64,000 nt of DNA from Adlercreutzia caecimuris B7 (GCF_000403355.2 NZ_KE159646.1:2367790-2431789), one strand, 5' to 3'. Shown: positions 22,881 through 31,875, numbered from the stretch's first letter. Made by a program: numbers and translations. The notes: generated from the letters alone by a model not told the origin.

Positions 22881-24809
22881 ATGCAACCGCAGCCCGCGCC
22901 TCAGCCTGCAGAAGGCGAGCCGGTGAAGCACCATGTTCATCACAGTTACATGTGGCTCGAGAGCATCCGCACCCTGGTGGTGGTTGCCCTGGCTGTTCTG
23001 GTGACGAACTTCTCCACCATCGTCGGGGTCATCGCCGATGGAGGCCTCGACGGCCTCCCTACGGGCCTGGCCCTGGCCCTCGTAGCCGGTGGGTCGCTCC
23101 TCGCCATCCTCGTGGTCGTCGGCATTGTGGTGGCCATGCGGGTTGTCAGCTACAAGCACCTGTACTTCATCGTAGGACCCGAGGAGTTCACCCTCTGCTC
23201 CGGCGTGTTCAGCAAGAAGCGCGTGCACGTGCCCTACCAGCGTGTGCAGTCCATCGATCAGCGGGCCACGCTGCTCCAGCGCATCTTCGGGGTGTGCACG
23301 GTGCTCATCGACACGGCCGGTGGTGCCTCGAACAAGGCCGTCACCGTGCCTTACGTGACCAAGCAGCAGGCAGAATGGCTGCGCGCCGAGCTGTATAACC
23401 GCAAGAACCACCTGGCTGCCGTGGCCGCCGGCGCAGTTGGGTCTGCAGCTGCCGGTGCCGCTGTCGGGTCGGGCGCTGTCTCCGCCACGGCGGCTCCGGC
23501 CACCGCCAGCCCCGCGGTCTCCCCCGCGCCCGGCATCGCCGCGGGTGCCGCAGCCCCCGGCGCCCCGGCCCCGGTCGGTCAGCCCGCGTTCGGCAACGTG
23601 CTCGACATCGGTTCGCAGGCATGGGACGAGGTGGGCGGCCTGTTCGCCGGCGCCGATGTGGACACGGGCCGCGTCACCTACGAGTACGGCCTCACCAACA
23701 AGGAGCTCTTCCTCACGGGCCTTTCGGGCTCCACCTCGGCAGGCCTCATCCTTCTCGGTCTGATCGTCGGTCTCTTGCAGCTGGTGGGCAACGCCTTCGA
23801 GCTGTTCGGCGATGCGGCGAACAGCGTGGTGGCCAGCGCCGTCAGCTATGCCACCTCCCAGGCCATGGGCGCGGTCGTCGGGCTGGTCGTCGTGCCGTTC
23901 ATCGTGGTGCTGCTCGTGCTGTGGCTGTTGTCGGCTCTCGGCACCTGCGTGAGCTACGGCGGCTTCAAGGCGCGCCGCCGCGACAACCGCATCGAAGTGG
24001 AATACGGCCTGCTCAAGCACAGCTTCCAGGGCCTTGCCGTAGATCGCGTGCAGTCGGTCAGCATCAACCAGACCTTCATTCGCCGTCTGCTCGGCTATTG
24101 CGAGATATCCCTGGGCAAGATCGACGCCGCCGAGGGCGAGAGCGCCAACAACAACCAGAACGCCAACGAGCTGCTGAACAAGGGCCTGGTGGTGCACCCC
24201 TTCGTGAAGGTCAGCCGCGTGCCGGAGATTTTGGCCGGCCTCATTCCTGAGTTCGCCGACCTGCCCCAGGATTCCATCCCCGTGGCGAAGGTGGCTCTGC
24301 GGCGCGCCCTCATTCGCCGCGGTATCGTGCAGGGCGGCGGCTTCTGGTGTGCCGTGGCGGCCGCGGCCCTTGCGGCGGTCACGGCGGCCGTGGGCGCTGC
24401 CATCGAGTCGGGAGCGCTGTACCTCGAGAGCGACGACTTGTTCCTTCTGTCCATGGGCTCTGTGGCGGCTATGGGCCTGTTCGCCCTGGCCGCCATCCTC
24501 TTCGTCATCGACATCATCGGCGCGGTGCTGTGGGCCCGCGAGTCCAGCTTCGCCTTCAACCGCCGCTTCATGCAGGTGAGCAATGGGGGTCTGTCGCGCA
24601 CCACCATCAGCTTTCCGCGCCAGAAGATCCAGTTCGGCTGCGCGCGCAGCAACCCGCTGCAGCGCCGTGCTGGCACCCGCACGCTGCTGGCCACCACAGC
24701 CGCCGGCCAAGGGGGCACCACCACGACGCTCGTGGACGTGCCGGCGGAAGACGCCGCGGCGTGGCTCGACTGGCTGAAGCCGGGCGGCAACCAGGCCTGC
24801 GGCTCGTAG
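22881..24809 (+). CDS. Multi-domain bacterial PH-domain membrane protein (YdbT-like)
   Basis: 642 aa from the ATG at 22881 (GGAGG 5 nt upstream); the in-frame ATG at 22869, overlapping the previous stop as TAATG, is the alternative. About six membrane segments alternate with three bPH2/DUF304 domains whose repeated cores read VPYQRVQSIDQR, LAVDRVQSVSINQ and ISFPRQKIQFGCAR. An Ala/Pro-rich linker of about 60 residues lies near 180-240. It forms an operon with the YdbS-like gene and presumably a membrane complex with it. A terminator follows. Confidence 0.87.
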   Translation: MQPQPAPQPAEGEPVKHHVHHSYMWLESIRTLVVVALAVLVTNFSTIVGVIADGGLDGLPTGLALALVAGGSLLAILVVVGIVVAMRVVSYKHLYFIVGPEEFTLCSGVFSKKRVHVPYQRVQSIDQRATLLQRIFGVCTVLIDTAGGASNKAVTVPYVTKQQAEWLRAELYNRKNHLAAVAAGAVGSAAAGAAVGSGAVSATAAPATASPAVSPAPGIAAGAAAPGAPAPVGQPAFGNVLDIGSQAWDEVGGLFAGADVDTGRVTYEYGLTNKELFLTGLSGSTSAGLILLGLIVGLLQLVGNAFELFGDAANSVVASAVSYATSQAMGAVVGLVVVPFIVVLLVLWLLSALGTCVSYGGFKARRRDNRIEVEYGLLKHSFQGLAVDRVQSVSINQTFIRRLLGYCEISLGKIDAAEGESANNNQNANELLNKGLVVHPFVKVSRVPEILAGLIPEFADLPQDSIPVAKVALRRALIRRGIVQGGGFWCAVAAAALAAVTAAVGAAIESGALYLESDDLFLLSMGSVAAMGLFALAAILFVIDIIGAVLWARESSFAFNRRFMQVSNGGLSRTTISFPRQKIQFGCARSNPLQRRAGTRTLLATTAAGQGGTTTTLVDVPAEDAAAWLDWLKPGGNQACGS

Positions 24810-24842
24810 CGCTGCCGGCGAGCAATCAAAAGCGAAACTCAC

Positions 24843-24873
24843 GGGGGCGGTCTCGGGCCGCCCCCGCTGTTTT
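24843..24873 (+). terminator. Rho-independent terminator of the PH-domain operon
   Basis: 8-bp G/C stem (24843-24850 with 24858-24865), 7-nt loop, then GCTGTTTT. Confidence 0.75.
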
Positions 24874-24885
24874 GCGGCTGAAATA

Positions 24886-24894
24886 TGGTAAAGT
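24886..24894 (+). promoter_or_regulatory. Extended -10 promoter of CorC-like gene, probable leaderless start
   Basis: TGGTAAAGT ends 7 nt before the ATG at 24902 and no Shine-Dalgarno is present, so the mRNA probably begins at the start codon. Confidence 0.45.
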
Positions 24895-24901
24895 ACCCGC
24901 C

Positions 24902-25759
24902 ATGGCTAAGACAGACGACATATCACCCAAGCCGGGCTTCCTCGAGTTTTTGAAGCCGGGCCGCCGCGACACCGTGTCCGAAGACGAGATCAAGGACATG
25001 GTGGCCGACAACGACGAGCTCCTCGACGACGAGAAGCGCATGATCAACGACATCCTCGATCTTGCCGACATGACCGTGCGCGAGATCATGAAGCCCCGCG
25101 TGGACATGATCATGGCCGAAGATGTGGAGCCGGCCCGCACCGCTTTGGAGCGCATGCGCGGCACCGGCTACTCCCGCCTGCCGGTGTACCACGAGGAAGT
25201 GGACGACGTCATCGGCATTGTGAACTACAAGGACCTCATGGGTCCGCTCATGGACGGTCGCATGGAAGGCCCCGTGTCCGACTACATGTTCGAGCCGCTG
25301 TATGTGCCCGAGACCAAGAACGTGCTGGCTCTGCTCTCCGAGCTGCAGGAGGCCCGCATGCAGATGGCCATCGTAGTGGACGAGTACGGCGGCACCGACG
25401 GCCTTATCACCATGGAAGACATCGTAGAGGAGATCATCGGCGAGATCGTGGACGAGACCGACCGCGACCGCGAGCTCGTAAGCGCCGTCGGCCCCGACCA
25501 GTGGCGCTGCGACGGGCGCTTCCCCGTGGAAGATGCCGTGGAGCTGGGCTGGCCCATGGAGGAGTCCGACGATTACGAGACCGTGGCCGGCTGGCTCATC
25601 CACACCCTGGACTTCGTGCCGAAGGTGGGCGACGAGTTTGCTGTGGACGGCTTCTCCTTCAAAGTGGAGAAGATGCGCCGCAGCCGTATCTCGGTCATTC
25701 GGGTGCGCAAGATTGCCGACGGAGAATCGAGTTGTGGAGAGGCCTCCTCAACTGACTGA
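24902..25759 (+). CDS. CorC/HlyC-type CBS-domain protein
   Basis: 285 aa. Two CBS domains (about residues 60-185, beginning VREIMKPRVDMIM, with YSRLPVYHEE and AIVVDEYGGTDGLITMEDI) and a C-terminal CorC_HlyC transporter-associated domain (about 195-275). The DUF21 membrane domain of full-length HlyC/TlyC proteins is absent, so this is the soluble CorC form. Likely role in divalent-cation (Mg/Co) homeostasis by adenosine-nucleotide sensing; it acts with an unlinked membrane protein. Confidence 0.9.
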   Translation: MAKTDDISPKPGFLEFLKPGRRDTVSEDEIKDMVADNDELLDDEKRMINDILDLADMTVREIMKPRVDMIMAEDVEPARTALERMRGTGYSRLPVYHEEVDDVIGIVNYKDLMGPLMDGRMEGPVSDYMFEPLYVPETKNVLALLSELQEARMQMAIVVDEYGGTDGLITMEDIVEEIIGEIVDETDRDRELVSAVGPDQWRCDGRFPVEDAVELGWPMEESDDYETVAGWLIHTLDFVPKVGDEFAVDGFSFKVEKMRRSRISVIRVRKIADGESSCGEASSTD

Positions 25760-25856
25760 CAGCCAATATGCTCACGGGCTTCCAATGCCACCTGCGGGAA
25801 TATTTCAGCTGGTATTTGTCAAGCGAACAAAACGTGAACGTCGGTTGCCGCCGTTT

Positions 25857-25884
25857 TTGCCGTTGGGGCCAACTAGGGTAAAAT
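25857..25884 (+). promoter_or_regulatory. Promoter upstream of the secreted lysozyme-like gene
   Basis: TTGCCG (25857-25862), 16 bp, TAAAAT (25879-25884). The ~105-nt leader that follows contains a small GCCGC/GCGGC hairpin with a trailing TTGTTTT (25954-25974), which might attenuate transcription. Confidence 0.45.
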
Positions 25885-25996
25885 AGCCGAGTCAAAAACA
25901 GCATAGCCCTGACTTTTTGCAGCAAATCATCCACCCTAATCCAACACGCTGCTGCCGCTCTCGCGGCTTGTTTTGTGCTGTCGTGAAAGGATGTAT

Positions 25997-26815
25997 GTGG
26001 TTACGCAACGGAGAAAATCTCGCGGAAAGGTCGTCGTGCTCACGATGGCTGCTGCGTGCGTGCTCTCCGTCTTCGCGGTGGGCTTCGTCAACTTCGACTG
26101 GGCATCTGCCGGTTCCAACGACGCGACGGCCGCTACGTTCGGCTTGGAGCATCAGAGCGCCGAGGATAAAGCTCGCGCCGGCGTGTCCCCCGAGACGGTT
26201 GACGACAAATCCGATGCAGAGGTGCTCGCCGTCGAGGACGTTGCCGCCGGGGCCTCGCTGTCCACGGCGTCATCCCGCGACGTGAGCGCCGGTGTTGAGG
26301 AGATTGCCGCCGAGGAGGAGGCTGCCCGCGTCGCCGCCGAGGAAGAGGCCCGTCGCGCCGAGGAGCGTGCCATCGCCCGCGCCGACGCCGCCCGTTCCGA
26401 GTACTATGCCACGTTTGGCGGCTTGCCCGCCGGCGATGTGGATTTCTCCGTCGGTCGCGAGGCATTCATCGCGGAATGGGCCGAGCGCATCGACAACTAC
26501 CTGGCCGGCAGCCCCCTTGCGGGTCACGGCTCCACCTTTGCCGAGGCGGCATGGGATGCGGGCATCGACCCCCGCTGGTCGCCAGCTATCTCCAATACGG
26601 AGTCCACCCAGGGCCGCGTGTGCTTCAAGGCCCACAATGCCTGGGGGTGGGATCAGACGAACTGGCCCGATTGGGACACGGCCATTCGCGCCCATGTGGC
26701 TGGCTTGGCTCGCGGTTACGGCTTCACCATCAGCTACTCCTATGCGCAGCGCTACTGCCCGCCAAATTATGACAACTGGTATAGAGATACGCTCGGCCAG
26801 ATGCAACTGATCTAA
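25997..26815 (+). CDS. Secreted protein with lysozyme-like/glucosaminidase-type C-terminal domain
   Basis: 272 aa from the GTG at 25997 (AAAGGA 5 nt upstream; the ATG at 25991 overlaps that site). An N-terminal membrane/signal segment (about 15-35) is followed by an acidic and coiled-coil Glu/Ala/Arg stretch (about 85-130). The C-terminal ~130 residues (WAERIDNYLAGSPLAGHG, SPAISNTESTQG, NAWGWDQ) resemble the lysozyme-like fold of peptidoglycan hydrolases, with the Glu of NTES as the likely catalytic residue. Probable cell-wall turnover function. The exact family was not recognised. Confidence 0.72.
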   Translation: MVTQRRKSRGKVVVLTMAAACVLSVFAVGFVNFDWASAGSNDATAATFGLEHQSAEDKARAGVSPETVDDKSDAEVLAVEDVAAGASLSTASSRDVSAGVEEIAAEEEAARVAAEEEARRAEERAIARADAARSEYYATFGGLPAGDVDFSVGREAFIAEWAERIDNYLAGSPLAGHGSTFAEAAWDAGIDPRWSPAISNTESTQGRVCFKAHNAWGWDQTNWPDWDTAIRAHVAGLARGYGFTISYSYAQRYCPPNYDNWYRDTLGQMQLI

Positions 26816-26822
26816 AAGAATG

Positions 26823-26848
26823 AGAAAATGGCTTCGGCCATTTTCTTA
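26823..26848 (+). terminator. Rho-independent terminator with TTCG tetraloop
   Basis: A 10-bp perfect stem (26823-26832 with 26837-26846) closed by TTCG, followed by TATA. It separates the lysozyme-like gene from the trk genes. Confidence 0.7.
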
Positions 26849-26869
26849 TATACAGGAGGAAACGCGATC

Positions 26870-27532
26870 ATGAGCAACGTCATTGTCGTAGGATGCGGGC
26901 GTGTGGGCTCGCAGCTGGCGAACATGCTCTCGGACAATGGCAGCAACGTCTGCGTGGTCGACAAGAACGCCGAGGCGTTCTCCAACCTGGGACGCAACTT
27001 CAACGGGAGCACCATTCAAGGCGTCGGCTTCGACGAGGACGTGCTGCTGCGCGCCGGCGTCGAGGATTGCGACGTGCTGGCCGCGGTGACCCAGTTCGAC
27101 AACGCGAACCTTATGTGCGCCGAGGTGGCCAACCACCTGTTCGGCGTGCCCCACGTCATCTCGCGCCTGTACAACCCCGACCACGAGCGCGCCTACATGC
27201 AGCTCGGTATCGACTACGTGTGCGGCACGTCGCTTGTGGCCGAAGACGTGTTCAGCAAGATTGTTTCGGGCCATGGCTCGCATATCGACACGTTCGGCGA
27301 GTTCGAGGTGCTTCGCTTTACGTTGGATCTGTCGAGCCGCGATAACGCCCGCACCATCCGCGTGTCCGAGCTAGAGCGCGACCACGAGGTGCGCATCATC
27401 GCCTTTGAGCGCGCGGACGGGTCGGCCTCGTCCATTCCCACGGTCGATTCGCTGCTCTATGCGGGCGACTCCATTCTTGCCTGCGTGCGCCATGACGTTA
27501 TCACGCAGTTCTCGCGCTACATTCTGGATTAG
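26870..27532 (+). CDS. TrkA-type potassium uptake regulator (first of pair)
   Basis: 220 aa from the ATG at 26870 behind AGGAGG (10-nt spacing). A Rossmann RCK_N domain opens with VIVVGCGRVGSQLA and the acidic VVDKN end of strand 2; a TrkA_C-like half occupies about 135-215. It should bind NAD(H)/ATP and gate a Trk/Ktr K+ channel. The second TrkA-type gene follows after 9 bp, and the two may act as a heteromeric ring. The channel subunit is not in the window. Confidence 0.92.
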   Translation: MSNVIVVGCGRVGSQLANMLSDNGSNVCVVDKNAEAFSNLGRNFNGSTIQGVGFDEDVLLRAGVEDCDVLAAVTQFDNANLMCAEVANHLFGVPHVISRLYNPDHERAYMQLGIDYVCGTSLVAEDVFSKIVSGHGSHIDTFGEFEVLRFTLDLSSRDNARTIRVSELERDHEVRIIAFERADGSASSIPTVDSLLYAGDSILACVRHDVITQFSRYILD

Positions 27533-27541
27533 GGAGGATCT

Positions 27542-28213
27542 ATGTACATCGTCATTGCCGGCGGCGGAAAGATCGGCTCTTATCTGGCGTCCATTCTTCT
27601 GAAAAGCGGCAACGAGGTGGCGGTTATCGAGCAGAAGCTGACGACAGCCGACCGCCTTTCGATGCAGCTGGAAGGGCGTTACCTGGTTATTCACGGAGAC
27701 GGGTGCGATTCGCGTTACCAGGAAGACGCGGGCATTCGCGGCGCGGATGTGTTCGTGGCTACCACGGGACAGGATGATTCCAACCTCGTGTCGTGCGAGA
27801 TTGCCCAGCGCGTATTTCATGTGCCGCGCTGCATCGCACGCGTGAACAATCCGAAAAACGAGCGCATCTTCCGCGAGGTGGGTGTCGAATGCGTATCGTC
27901 TACCACGCTCATCGCCAACCTGATCGAAGAGGAGGCCCTGCTGGGCTCGGTGTCGGTGGTGTCGTCGCTTACCCACGGCAACGTGGCGCTCGCCGAGGTG
28001 GTGGTGCCGCGTATGCGCCATTTCTCCGACGAGGACGGCGTGCTGGTCGAGGAGATCCCGCTGCCCGACAATGCGCTGATCGCAGCGGTCTCAAGCGGTG
28101 GCGACGTGGAGGTGGCCAACGCGGAAACGCTGCTGTTTTCCGGCGACAAGGCCATTGTGGTGGCCGATGAGGATGTGCTTGACGACGTGCGCTTGGCGTT
28201 CAGGAGCCTGTAG
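27542..28213 (+). CDS. TrkA-type potassium uptake regulator (second of pair)
   Basis: 223 aa with RCK_N motif YIVIAGGGKIGSYLA, a VIEQK strand-2 end, VFVATTGQDDSNLV and a C-terminal TrkA_C domain (about 135-220). It lies directly after its paralogue with GGAGG just before the ATG, in one operon. The last base of its stop is shared with the GTG start of the DUF2207 gene (TAGTG). Controls K+ flux with its partner. Confidence 0.92.
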   Translation: MYIVIAGGGKIGSYLASILLKSGNEVAVIEQKLTTADRLSMQLEGRYLVIHGDGCDSRYQEDAGIRGADVFVATTGQDDSNLVSCEIAQRVFHVPRCIARVNNPKNERIFREVGVECVSSTTLIANLIEEEALLGSVSVVSSLTHGNVALAEVVVPRMRHFSDEDGVLVEEIPLPDNALIAAVSSGGDVEVANAETLLFSGDKAIVVADEDVLDDVRLAFRSL

Positions 28214-30042
28214 TGTCTGCAGCGGCTCGGAACATGCGTCTGCGCCTGCGCGCTCTGCTCGTTCTGGCGGCGGTGCTCTGCGGCATGCTGGCTTATCCGG
28301 CCGATGCATGGGCTGCCGACTACCAATGTTCCCAGGTCGACCTGACGGCCGTTGTGGAGACTGACGGGTCGGCAACCGTTACCGATCAGCGTATCTTCGA
28401 GTTCCCCGGCGACGGCGAAGCGCGCGAGACCTTGAAGTGGCTGTATGCCGGTTTTCCGGAAAATGCCGAGGTGAAGGTGAAGCGCGTGCGTCTGGCGCCC
28501 GTGGACGATGAGGGCAATGTGGTGGATGAGTGGACGAAGCTGAAGTCCACGACCTTCCAGATTCCCTGGCGCGGCGGCGGCAGGCCCGAGGCCGATGGCT
28601 GGGCCTTCGACCGTTTTCAGGATACCCTGTATGCCTTCGTGCAGGATCTGCCCGAAAAGGCCGTGGTGGAAGTCACCTACAAAGTGAGCCATGCGGTGGA
28701 GACCTACGACGATGCCGCGGATTTCCAATGGCTTTATGCGCCGCTCGATTACGCCGTCGATCTGCATCAGGTGACGGCCAAGGTGATTCTTCCGGTAGCC
28801 GCCAATGCCGCGGTGGAACCCAACGAGAACGTGCTTGCCTGGGGTCATGGCCCCAAAGACGGCACGGTGGAAATCTCCCAGGACGGTTCGATCACCTTTA
28901 CCGACCCATCCGTGGCGTCAAGTGCCTACGCCGAGGGCCGTGTGATGTTTCCCGTCGGCTGGCTGACCAACCTGAGCGAGGAAGATCGCCTGGCGAACCA
29001 GGGGAGTTTGCAGTACCAGTGGACGGCCCAGTACGAGGAGGGCTGGGTCGATCGCGACGCCCATCGGCTCATTATGCGCGACAGCCTGGCCTCGGGATTG
29101 ATGGGCGCCTGCGCCCTGTTCCTCGTCGTGGCCTTGCTCGTATACGCCCGCTGGGGCCGCGAGCGGCCGCCGTCTTTTACCGACGACTACTGGTGCGAAG
29201 TGCCCGACGGAAGTTTGTCGCCGGCGGAGATGGGACGCCTGTGGCGGTGGAACCACGAGAGTCCCGATGATGCCGTGGCCATGGCGCTCGATCTCGTGCG
29301 ACGCGGTATCGTGGGCGTGCGGTACAAGGCCGGCCGGCCCGCGGCGCTGCTGCTGCCGACGGCAGACCGGCTCGAAGACGACTGCCTCGGCGCAGATGAT
29401 CGTGCAACGCTTCGGCTGTTAGAGGCGCTGGCCGAGGGGGCCGATCGGTTGACGCTGGCCGACCTGTCGTCCTTCGCGCACCAGCGTCCCCAGGCGTTCT
29501 TGGAGGCGGAGCACGCATGGCAGCAGGGGCTGTCTCGCCGCATCGAGGCCTACGGCTTTTTCGACAACGGAAGCCGTCGCGCCCAGCGCGCGATGCTGGT
29601 GCTCGCGGCCCTGCTCGCGGTTGCGGCGGTGCTCGCCTTCCTGCGGCTCGGCTGGTTTCCGGCGCTGCTTTCTCTGGCAACGGCGGCGGCCGTGGGAGTG
29701 CTGGCGAACTATACCATGCGGCGTTCGGTTCGAGGCAACGAGATAACCGCCCACGCCAAGGCGTTGCGCAACTGGATGCGCGATGGCGGCTGGAGCTTTG
29801 CGGCCTGCGGGCTAACGGTAGGCGAACGAGCCGAGCTTGTGCCCTATGGCTACCTGTTCGGCGTGCTGCGCTTCTTGAAGCCCCTCGGGGAAAACGGGCG
29901 AGTCCTCGGCACCGATGCCGCCGAGGGCGCCGCGGCCCCCGTCGATGCCGCCGATCAGTTGGCGGAGCTGGCCCCCAAGTTGTCCACTGCCTTCGACGAC
30001 GCCCTGCGTGTTGCCCACCATCGCGCCGAAGTGCGTGCCTAG
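28213..30042 (+). CDS. DUF2207 membrane protein
   Basis: 609 aa from a GTG coupled to the trkA stop. A signal peptide (about 8-35, ending AWA-AD) precedes an extracytoplasmic beta-rich DUF2207 domain (about 36-280). A first membrane helix lies at about 297-316, a cytoplasmic part follows, then two helices at about 455-500 and a C-terminal cytoplasmic region. Family function is unknown; this is a widespread predicted envelope protein. Its operon position behind K+ regulators is the only contextual hint. Confidence 0.85.
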   Translation: MSAAARNMRLRLRALLVLAAVLCGMLAYPADAWAADYQCSQVDLTAVVETDGSATVTDQRIFEFPGDGEARETLKWLYAGFPENAEVKVKRVRLAPVDDEGNVVDEWTKLKSTTFQIPWRGGGRPEADGWAFDRFQDTLYAFVQDLPEKAVVEVTYKVSHAVETYDDAADFQWLYAPLDYAVDLHQVTAKVILPVAANAAVEPNENVLAWGHGPKDGTVEISQDGSITFTDPSVASSAYAEGRVMFPVGWLTNLSEEDRLANQGSLQYQWTAQYEEGWVDRDAHRLIMRDSLASGLMGACALFLVVALLVYARWGRERPPSFTDDYWCEVPDGSLSPAEMGRLWRWNHESPDDAVAMALDLVRRGIVGVRYKAGRPAALLLPTADRLEDDCLGADDRATLRLLEALAEGADRLTLADLSSFAHQRPQAFLEAEHAWQQGLSRRIEAYGFFDNGSRRAQRAMLVLAALLAVAAVLAFLRLGWFPALLSLATAAAVGVLANYTMRRSVRGNEITAHAKALRNWMRDGGWSFAACGLTVGERAELVPYGYLFGVLRFLKPLGENGRVLGTDAAEGAAAPVDAADQLAELAPKLSTAFDDALRVAHHRAEVRA

Positions 30043-30091
30043 TTGGAAGCGAAGAGGCGAACGCATCGTTTCGCCAAGAAAGGAAGCCCCC

Positions 30092-30619
30092 ATGAAAGAG
30101 AAGTCCTTCGAACCCGGTTGTGACAACGTCGTGCTCATCGGCATGCCCGGAGCCGGCAAATCTACTCTCGGCATTGTGCTGGCGAAGATCCTGTGCAGGG
30201 ATTTCGTCGATGCCGACCTGCTCATTCAGCAGTCGTGCGATAAGTCGCTCCAGCGGCTTATCGACACGCTGGGTCCCGATGCCTTCATCGAGATCGAGAA
30301 CCAGGTGCTCTCGGAGATGAGCTTCGAGCACTCGGTCATCGCCACGGGCGGCTCGGCCGTCTACAGCGATGCGGCCATGGAGCATCTCGGCAAGATAGGC
30401 CGCGTGGTGTACCTGAAGATCAGCTTCGACGAGCTGAAGGCGCGCCTGGCCGACTTCTCCGATCGCGGCGTTGTCATGAAGGGCGGTATCGGCATGAGCC
30501 TGCGCGACCTGTACGACGAGCGCCTGCCCCTCTACGAGAAGTACGCCGACATCACCGTGGACGTGAACGACCTGTCCATTACCGCCGCCGCCCGCAAAGT
30601 AGCTGCCGCGCTGAAGTAG
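30092..30619 (+). CDS. Shikimate-kinase-like P-loop kinase with altered substrate site
   Basis: 175 aa from the ATG at 30092 behind AAAGGAAG. P-loop GMPGAGKST, the FVDADLLI strand carrying the acidic pair, ATGGSAV and the lid-end ERLPLYEKYADI match AroK in order and length. But the Phe-Arg motif that binds shikimate in AroK is Phe-Ile here (DAFIEIEN), and the GGG loop reads GGS. It may be a divergent AroK or a kinase for another small molecule. No aromatic pathway genes are adjacent. A strong terminator follows. Confidence 0.8.
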   Translation: MKEKSFEPGCDNVVLIGMPGAGKSTLGIVLAKILCRDFVDADLLIQQSCDKSLQRLIDTLGPDAFIEIENQVLSEMSFEHSVIATGGSAVYSDAAMEHLGKIGRVVYLKISFDELKARLADFSDRGVVMKGGIGMSLRDLYDERLPLYEKYADITVDVNDLSITAAARKVAAALK

Positions 30620-30700
30620 CCTCTCTCGTGCCGAGGCTCGTGGCTGCCGAGCGCTGCGGCGGCGGAGACGGCGGAAGGATTCGGACTGCCAGCAGACCCG

Positions 30701-30729
30701 TGCCCCCCGGTTACCCAGGGGGCATTTTT
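30701..30729 (+). terminator. Rho-independent terminator
   Basis: TGCCCCC (30701-30707) pairs with GGGGGCA (30718-30724), followed by TTTTT. Confidence 0.8.
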
Positions 30730-30769
30730 CTTGACGAAAAAATTCATATATGACCGAATTAATCCTGGT

Positions 30770-30794
30770 GGGGGGGGGGGGGCGATTCTATGAT
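30770..30794 (+). promoter_or_regulatory. G13 homopolymer next to a -10 box: candidate phase-variable promoter
   Basis: Thirteen consecutive Gs (30770-30782) precede a TATGAT -10 candidate (30789-30794) by 6 bp, 58 bp upstream of the secreted-protein start. A usual spacer would place the -35 region at the left edge of the tract, so tract-length change would alter promoter geometry. No good -35 hexamer is seen at the present length. Confidence 0.5.
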
Positions 30795-30851
30795 AGACTC
30801 GTTGGCAAGTAGGAAGAGGCTGGTTTGAGAGAACGAGGAAAGGAGTTGCGT

Positions 30852-31805
30852 ATGCAACTGACCATGAAGAAGATGGGCGCCGCCGCTATCGCTGCCGCCC
30901 TGGCGCTGTGCGTTGCGCCTGCCATGGCGATGCTCACTCCGGGCACCGCTCACGCCGCCGGGAAGGCGAGCATCACCAAGCTCTATCACGAGGGCGATCT
31001 GGATATCGATGTCATCACGACCAAGGTGACCAAGAAGGAACAGGCGGACGGCAGCCATTGGGCGAGCCTTACCAACTATACCGGCAAGGCCGTGAAGCCG
31101 AAGGTCGAGGTGCGCGTGTACGACAAGGATTATGAGGGCAAGCGTACCGAAAAGTACTGGGACGACGAAAAGAAGAAGATCGTGAAGGAAACCTACACGA
31201 CGAAGTATCGTCCCCTGAAGGTGGTCAACGTTACGGGCAAATCCAGCAAGGAAGCCAAAAAGCTCATCAAGAAGAAGAAGGCCGATGTCACCATCGAGTA
31301 CAAGAACAACAAGAACATCGGTCGCGCTCAGGTGGTTATCAAGGGCGTGAACAAGTACAAGGGCACTGTGTATCAGACGTTTTCCATTAACGTTCCCCAG
31401 GTGAAGACCGTGAAGGTGAAAGCCGCCAAGAAGGCCCTGAACGTTTCCTGGAAGAAGGTCAAGGGCGCGACGCACTATCAGGTGGCCGTGCGCGACAAGG
31501 CTGCCGGAGAAACGGTGAAGACCGTGCTGGTGGATGCCAAGAAGAAGTCCGTCAAGATCAAGGGCCTGAAGGCGAAGCGCGCTTACGAAGTGACCGTGCA
31601 GGCGTGCGCCAACGGCGTGAAGTCTTCCTATAAGACCACCGAGTCCGTCAAGTACGATCAGAAGTGGGAGACGGTGACCGACGAGTGGGGCGACATGGAT
31701 GAGAAGCTCGTGTCCTATAAGACGCTGAACTTCACCGGCTCCTACGAGAGCATCGGTACCTACTGGGGCGACGAGTCCCCCGTGAAGGTCAAGAAGACCA
31801 AGTAA
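30852..31805 (+). CDS. Secreted lysine-rich protein with fibronectin-III-like module
   Basis: 317 aa from the ATG at 30852 with GAAAGGAG 6 nt upstream. A signal peptide (about 1-36) ends near AHA-AGK. About residues 50-180 form an uncharacterised beta-rich domain and about 185-275 a fibronectin type III-like module (KKALNVSWKKVKGATHYQVAV). Lysine is very abundant and the protein ends VKKTK. No sortase motif or transmembrane anchor is seen, so it is secreted or held by charge. The upstream G13 tract suggests on/off expression. Confidence 0.82.
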   Translation: MQLTMKKMGAAAIAAALALCVAPAMAMLTPGTAHAAGKASITKLYHEGDLDIDVITTKVTKKEQADGSHWASLTNYTGKAVKPKVEVRVYDKDYEGKRTEKYWDDEKKKIVKETYTTKYRPLKVVNVTGKSSKEAKKLIKKKKADVTIEYKNNKNIGRAQVVIKGVNKYKGTVYQTFSINVPQVKTVKVKAAKKALNVSWKKVKGATHYQVAVRDKAAGETVKTVLVDAKKKSVKIKGLKAKRAYEVTVQACANGVKSSYKTTESVKYDQKWETVTDEWGDMDEKLVSYKTLNFTGSYESIGTYWGDESPVKVKKTK

Positions 31806-31837
31806 CTTCCATTCCTAACATTGCTTCCTACTTATCG

Positions 31838-31875
31838 AGGGAGAGGCTGCGGGGGACGCGGCCTCTCTCTTTTTG
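31838..31875 (+). terminator. Rho-independent terminator
   Basis: About 10-bp stem (31838-31847 with 31861-31870, 13-nt loop) followed by TTTTT. Confidence 0.7.

Noticed and set aside
22866..24842. A 658-codon minus-strand frame over the PH-domain gene
   Set aside because: Shadow of a well-supported membrane-protein gene; His/Ala/Gly-rich, without recognisable domain.
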